NCBI RefSeq assembly: GCF_041914405.1
Contig: NZ_JAYSDK010000006.1
Location: 118,291-182,290, forward strand
Direction of reading: 5' to 3'
Length of the DNA: 64,000 nucleotides
From: Zoogloea sp041914405
GTDB lineage: Bacteria; Pseudomonadota; Gammaproteobacteria; Burkholderiales; Rhodocyclaceae
A program made the translations under genes and the position numbers. This document shows, piece after piece, positions 59,996-64,000 of the stretch. How positions within the stretch are numbered: the stretch's first letter is position 1; the number at the start of each line of letters is the position of its first letter. The notes below the pieces were generated by a model that had not been told where the DNA came from, did not search any database, and worked only from the letters and a program-made list of their open reading frames with translations.

Positions 59996-61684
59996 TCAGG
60001 CTGTCGCGGCCTCATCGAGGCCGAGGGTCTGCTTCATTTTCTCGCGGATCTGGAATTTCTGGATCTTTCCGGTCACCGTCATCGGAAAACTGTCCACGAA
60101 GCAGATGTAGCGCGGGATCTTGTAATGGGCGATCTGCCCCTGGCAGAAGGCCCGCACATCCTCTTCCGTCAGGCGTTCCCCTTCCCGCACGATGATCCAC
60201 GCGCACAGCTCCTCGCCGTACTTCTTGTCTGGCACGCCGACCACCTGCACGTCCAGCACCTTCGGGTGGCGGTACAGGAACTCCTCGATCTCCCGCGGGT
60301 AGATGTTCTCGCCGCCGCGGATCACCATGTCCTTGCTGCGGCCGACGATGTTGCAGAAGCCTTCGTCATCCAGCGTCGCGATGTCGCCGGTGTGCATCCA
60401 GCCGGCCTTGTCGATGGCTTCGGCGGTCTTCGCGTCGTCGCCCCAGTAGCCGAGCATCACCGAATAGCCGCGGGTGCATAGCTCACCGGGCGTGCCGCGG
60501 GGCAAGATGCGGCCGTCGCTGTCGACGATCTTCACCTCGCAATGGGGCTGCACGCGGCCAACCGTAGAAACGCGCCGCTCGATGCTATCGTCGGTGGCGC
60601 TCTGGAAGCTCACCGGCGAGGTCTCGGTCATGCCGTAGGCGATGGTCACCTGGCTCATGTGCATCCGCTCGATGACCCGCTTCATCACCTCGATCGGACA
60701 CGGGCTGCCAGCCATGATGCCGGTGCGCAGACTGGACAGGTCGAAGCGCGCGAACTCAGGGTGATCGAGCTGGGCGATGAACATCGTCGGCACGCCGTAG
60801 CTGGCGGTGCACCTCTCTTCCGCAACCGTCTGCAATACCGCCAGCGGCTCGAAGGCCTCGGCCGGATAGACCATCGTCGCGCCGTGGGTCAGGCAGCCCA
60901 GGTTGCCCATCACCATGCCGAAGCAGTGGTACAGCGGCACCGGGATGCACACCCGGTCACCCGGCACCAGGCGGATCGCCTCGCCGACGAAATAGCCGTT
61001 GTTGAGGATGTTGTGGTGGGACAGCGTGGCGCCCTTGGGATTGCCGGTCGTCCCCGACGTGAACTGGATGTTGATCGGATCGTCGAACTGCAGGCGCTCG
61101 CCCAGTTCTTCCAGCTCGGCCAGCTCGTCGCGGCTCGGCGGCGTGCACAGGCTGTCGAAGTTGAGCATGCCCGGCGTGTGCTCGGCACCCAGGCGGACGA
61201 CGATCTCCAGGCTCGGCAGCTTGTGGGCGCGCAGCAGGCCCGGTTCGCAATGGCCCAGTTCCGGGGCCAGATCGGCCAGCATCTCCAGGTAGTCGCTGCT
61301 CTTGAAGGACGGCGACAGAATCAGCGCGCGGCAGCCGACCTTGTTCAGCGCGTACTCCAGCTCGCTGCGCCGGTAGGCCGGGTTGATGTTCACCAGCACC
61401 AGGCCCGCTTTGGCGGTGGCGAACTGGGTCAGGGCCCATTCCATATTGTTCTGGGACCAGATGCCGATCCGCTCCCCTGGCTGCAGGCCCAGGCGACGCA
61501 GGCCGCAGGCCAGCGCATCGACTTTGAGGCGCAGCTCCGCATAGCTGAGGCGCACATTCTGGTGGCGCACTACCAGCGCCTCCCGCTCCGCATGCTGCGC
61601 GCAGGCGGCGTCAAAATGGCGGCCAACTGTCTGGCCGATCAGGGGTTTGTTCGATGCTCCGTGGACGTAGCTCAGCGCGTTCAT
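59996..61684 (-). CDS. AMP-binding acyl-CoA synthetase of the leucine/isovalerate module
   Basis: 562 residues from the ATG at 61684, with GAGGAG upstream; an in-frame start at 61696 adds four residues. P-loop QFTSGTTGNPKGATLSHHN (about 195-213), YGMTETSPVSFQS, and GDIATLDDEGFCNIVGRSKDMVIRGGENIYPREIEEFL; the catalytic lysine is in MTVTGKIQKFQIR. It activates a short or branched carboxylate. Sits 15 bp upstream of the lyase gene. Confidence 0.9.
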   Translation of the reverse strand: MNALSYVHGASNKPLIGQTVGRHFDAACAQHAEREALVVRHQNVRLSYAELRLKVDALACGLRRLGLQPGERIGIWSQNNMEWALTQFATAKAGLVLVNINPAYRRSELEYALNKVGCRALILSPSFKSSDYLEMLADLAPELGHCEPGLLRAHKLPSLEIVVRLGAEHTPGMLNFDSLCTPPSRDELAELEELGERLQFDDPINIQFTSGTTGNPKGATLSHHNILNNGYFVGEAIRLVPGDRVCIPVPLYHCFGMVMGNLGCLTHGATMVYPAEAFEPLAVLQTVAEERCTASYGVPTMFIAQLDHPEFARFDLSSLRTGIMAGSPCPIEVMKRVIERMHMSQVTIAYGMTETSPVSFQSATDDSIERRVSTVGRVQPHCEVKIVDSDGRILPRGTPGELCTRGYSVMLGYWGDDAKTAEAIDKAGWMHTGDIATLDDEGFCNIVGRSKDMVIRGGENIYPREIEEFLYRHPKVLDVQVVGVPDKKYGEELCAWIIVREGERLTEEDVRAFCQGQIAHYKIPRYICFVDSFPMTVTGKIQKFQIREKMKQTLGLDEAATA

Positions 61685-61835
61685 GGGTCTCCTCACATCT
61701 TGGTTGTGGATTGCTGCGTTCCGCTCCCGTCTGTGCGGGCTGGCGGATTGAAACCGTTACGGGCGCACGAACGCGCCCAAGGGGAATGATGCCCAGCAGG
61801 CGGGGGCAATCGACGCAGCCCCTCGCCGTATTGCC

Positions 61836-63839
61836 TTACTCTGTAGCCGCCTCGAACTCCACCAGCTCGGCACCGTCGCCAACCTGGTCGCCAATGGCAA
61901 ATCGGAAGGCTTTGACGAGGCCGGCGGACGGCGCGGTGATGGTGTGCTCCATCTTCATCGCCTCGAGGATCAGCAGCGGCGCGCCCTTGGCCACCGTGGC
62001 GCCGGCCTCGGCCAGCAGCGCGATGACCTTGCCGGGCATTGGCGCCAGCAAGCCGCCTTCGGCACCGCCGCCTTCGCCGCTGTGGTGCAGCGGGTCTACC
62101 GCAGCAAACTGCCAGGTGTGGCCGTGCCCGAAAACATGGCGGCGCTCGCCGGCCACCACTACCGTCGCGGTGGTGCGCAGGCCGTCGAACTCGGCCCGCA
62201 GCAGGCCGCGCGGGTTGAGGCTGCCGCTCACCGTGCTCGTCACGTCATCCAGCGTCACGTCGAAACGCTCGCCATGGGCCGCGACACGCAGGGTTTTCTG
62301 CACCTCACCGAAGCGGAACATCAGGTTGCGGGCCGCCGGCGCGTTCATGCGCCAACCGTCGCGCTGGTGCCACGGCGACGCCGGCTCGGGATGCCGCGTC
62401 GCCATGGCCGCGGCACGCTGGCGTTCGCGCAGCAACTCGGCCAACGCCACGGCCAGCCAGGCTTCGCGGGTCGGCTGCTGCTGGGCCGGGAAGAGATAGT
62501 CCTTCTCGCGCTCGATCAGGCCGGTGTCCAGGTCCGCGTTGGCGAAGGCCGGGCAGGCTGTCAGGCGGGACAGGAACTCGATGTTGTTGGCGACACCGAC
62601 GACCCGGTATTCGGCCAGCGCTTGCAGCATGCGCGCCAGCGCCCGGTCACGGTTCACGTCCCAGACGATCAGCTTGGCGATCATCGGGTCGTAGAAGGGC
62701 GAAATCTCGTCGCCCTCCTCCACGCCGGTATCCACGCGCACATGCATGCCCTCTTCTGGCGGCGCCAGATGCAGCAGCTTGCCGGTGGAAGGCAGGAAGC
62801 CCTTGGACGGATCTTCCGCGTAGATGCGTGCCTCCAGCGCATGGCCGTTGATCGCCAGCTGCTCCTGGGCCAACGGCAAGGGCTCGCCGGACGCCACGCG
62901 GAGCTGCCACTCGACAAGATCGAGGCCGGTGATCATCTCGGTCACCGGATGCTCCACCTGCAGGCGGGAGTTCATCTCCATGAAGTAGAAGGTGCCGTCC
63001 TGGTTTGCGATGAATTCCACGGTGCCGGCGCCCACGTAACCGACCGCCCGCGCCGCATCGACCGCGGCCTTGCCCATTGCCGCCCGGCGCTCCGGCGGCA
63101 TACCCGGCGCCGGCGCCTCTTCGAGCACCTTCTGGTGGCGACGCTGCACGGAGCAGTCCCGCTCGAACAGATAGACGTAGTTGCCCAGCGTGTCCCCGAA
63201 GACCTGGATCTCGATGTGGCGGGGCCGAGTCAGGTATTTCTCGACCAGCACGTGGTCGCTGCCGAAGCTGGACGCCGCCTCCCGCTTGCAGGACGCCAAC
63301 GCGTCGAGGAAGTCCTCACTGCGCTCCACCAGCCGCATGCCCTTGCCGCCACCGCCGGCTGCGGCCTTGATCAGCACCGGGTAGCCGATGGCGTCCGCCT
63401 GTACGTTGAGGAAACCTGGCTCCTGATTGTCACCGTGGTAGCCGGGGGTCAGCGGCACCTGGGCCTTTTCCATCAGCTTCTTGGCTTCCGACTTGGAGCC
63501 CATCGCACGGATCGCCGACACTGGTGGCCCGATGAAGACGATGCCGGCCTGCTCGCAGGCATGGCAGAAGTCCTCGTTCTCCGACAGGAAACCGTAGCCC
63601 GGATGGATCGCCTGGGCGCCGGTCTGCTTGGCAGCGTCGATGATCCGCTCGATGACCAGATAGCTCTCCCGCGCCGCCGCCGGCCCGATCAGCACCGCCT
63701 CGTCGGCCAGGCGCACATGGCGCGCGCCCGCATCCGCCTCGGAATACACCGCCACCGTCTTGATGCCGAGCCGCCGCGCCGTCTTGATGACGCGGCAGGC
63801 GATTTCACCGCGATTCGCGATGAGGATCTTGTTGAACAT
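61836..63839 (-). CDS. Biotin-containing acyl-CoA carboxylase alpha subunit (3-methylcrotonyl/geranyl-CoA type)
   Basis: 667 residues from the ATG at 63839 with GGGAGACA upstream. Biotin carboxylase domain (1-450; ATP-grasp with AAAGGGGKGMRLVER and EVQVFGD-type EIQVFGDTLGNYVYLFERDCSVQRRHQK), linker BT domain, and a C-terminal biotin carrier with LEAMKMEHTITAP (biotinyl lysine in AMKMEH). The neighbouring HMG-CoA lyase favours methylcrotonyl-CoA carboxylase (liuD/mccA-like); geranyl- or propionyl-CoA variants cannot be ruled out. The beta subunit would be expected upstream, outside the window. Confidence 0.88.
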   Translation of the reverse strand: MFNKILIANRGEIACRVIKTARRLGIKTVAVYSEADAGARHVRLADEAVLIGPAAARESYLVIERIIDAAKQTGAQAIHPGYGFLSENEDFCHACEQAGIVFIGPPVSAIRAMGSKSEAKKLMEKAQVPLTPGYHGDNQEPGFLNVQADAIGYPVLIKAAAGGGGKGMRLVERSEDFLDALASCKREAASSFGSDHVLVEKYLTRPRHIEIQVFGDTLGNYVYLFERDCSVQRRHQKVLEEAPAPGMPPERRAAMGKAAVDAARAVGYVGAGTVEFIANQDGTFYFMEMNSRLQVEHPVTEMITGLDLVEWQLRVASGEPLPLAQEQLAINGHALEARIYAEDPSKGFLPSTGKLLHLAPPEEGMHVRVDTGVEEGDEISPFYDPMIAKLIVWDVNRDRALARMLQALAEYRVVGVANNIEFLSRLTACPAFANADLDTGLIEREKDYLFPAQQQPTREAWLAVALAELLRERQRAAAMATRHPEPASPWHQRDGWRMNAPAARNLMFRFGEVQKTLRVAAHGERFDVTLDDVTSTVSGSLNPRGLLRAEFDGLRTTATVVVAGERRHVFGHGHTWQFAAVDPLHHSGEGGGAEGGLLAPMPGKVIALLAEAGATVAKGAPLLILEAMKMEHTITAPSAGLVKAFRFAIGDQVGDGAELVEFEAATE

Positions 63840-63899
63840 GTTGTCTCCCGGTTATGGGTTTGGGGGCGAACAAACTGCGTACCGCTCACTTATTGGGGG

Positions 63900-64000
63900 C
63901 CTACCTTGTGGGGGGGGGGGGGGTGGGACCCCCCCCCCACACCCCCCAACGCCCGCCCCCCCACAGAGACCCACCCACACACACCCCCCCCCCCCCCCCC
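63900..64000. other. Homopolymer-rich contig end, likely artefact
   Basis: Beyond 63900 the sequence dissolves into G runs then C runs broken by CACA, with no coding or regulatory logic. This looks like degraded read quality or assembly end noise, not genomic sequence. Confidence 0.7.

Overview
The window is high-GC DNA (about two thirds G+C by eye) from what looks like a betaproteobacterium, most likely a member of the Rhodocyclales such as the Azoarcus/Thauera/Zoogloea group. This rests on gene order (alr-radA; mltG-tmk-holB-pilZ-tatD), a TAT-exported HiPIP, a soluble NAD-dependent formate dehydrogenase, CTGT-N8-ACAG SOS boxes, and a large catabolic gene load. The genus is inference. No rRNA, tRNA, CRISPR array or insertion sequence was recognised.

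Layout. 1-8 kb: housekeeping genes (lplT, cut by the left edge; a LysR regulator; alr-radA; a HU gene; the protease prc; a methyltransferase). 8-12 kb: a 1289-residue hybrid kinase/GGDEF/EAL protein. 12-18.6 kb: a HiPIP, a small hydrolase, and a leftward catabolic cluster (MFS permease, BKACE-type cleavage enzyme, TauD-type dioxygenase, quinone oxidoreductase, UspA-hemerythrin fusion). 18.9-34.4 kb: a MalT/LuxR-type activator followed by a rightward operon that pairs a putative trans-envelope transporter (DUF1302, DUF1329, YCF48-like propeller, RND/MMPL) with a YeiH-family permease, an acyl-CoA synthetase, a two-subunit CoA transferase and an acyl-CoA dehydrogenase. This reads as uptake and activation of a hydrophobic acid.

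34.4-39.9 kb is the least ordinary part. It holds two KfrA-like DNA-binding coiled-coil genes, each with its own tyrosine recombinase, several strong palindromes, and a promoter overlapped by two SOS (LexA-type) boxes that drives a 66-residue membrane protein. Coding returns to housekeeping at 40-50 kb (ankyrin protein, tatD, pilZ, holB, tmk, mltG, ygfZ, DUF4936, NRDE, mfd).

50-56 kb: a two-receiver regulator with a degenerate first domain, a candidate small RNA, and the fdsGBA formate dehydrogenase operon. 56-59 kb: pal, and a divergent sulfide:quinone oxidoreductase-like/rhodanese pair sharing an AT-rich palindrome. 59-63.8 kb: a leftward leucine/isovalerate-type module (HMG-CoA lyase, acyl-CoA synthetase, biotin-containing carboxylase subunit). 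The last ~100 bases are homopolymeric and look like an assembly or read-end artefact.
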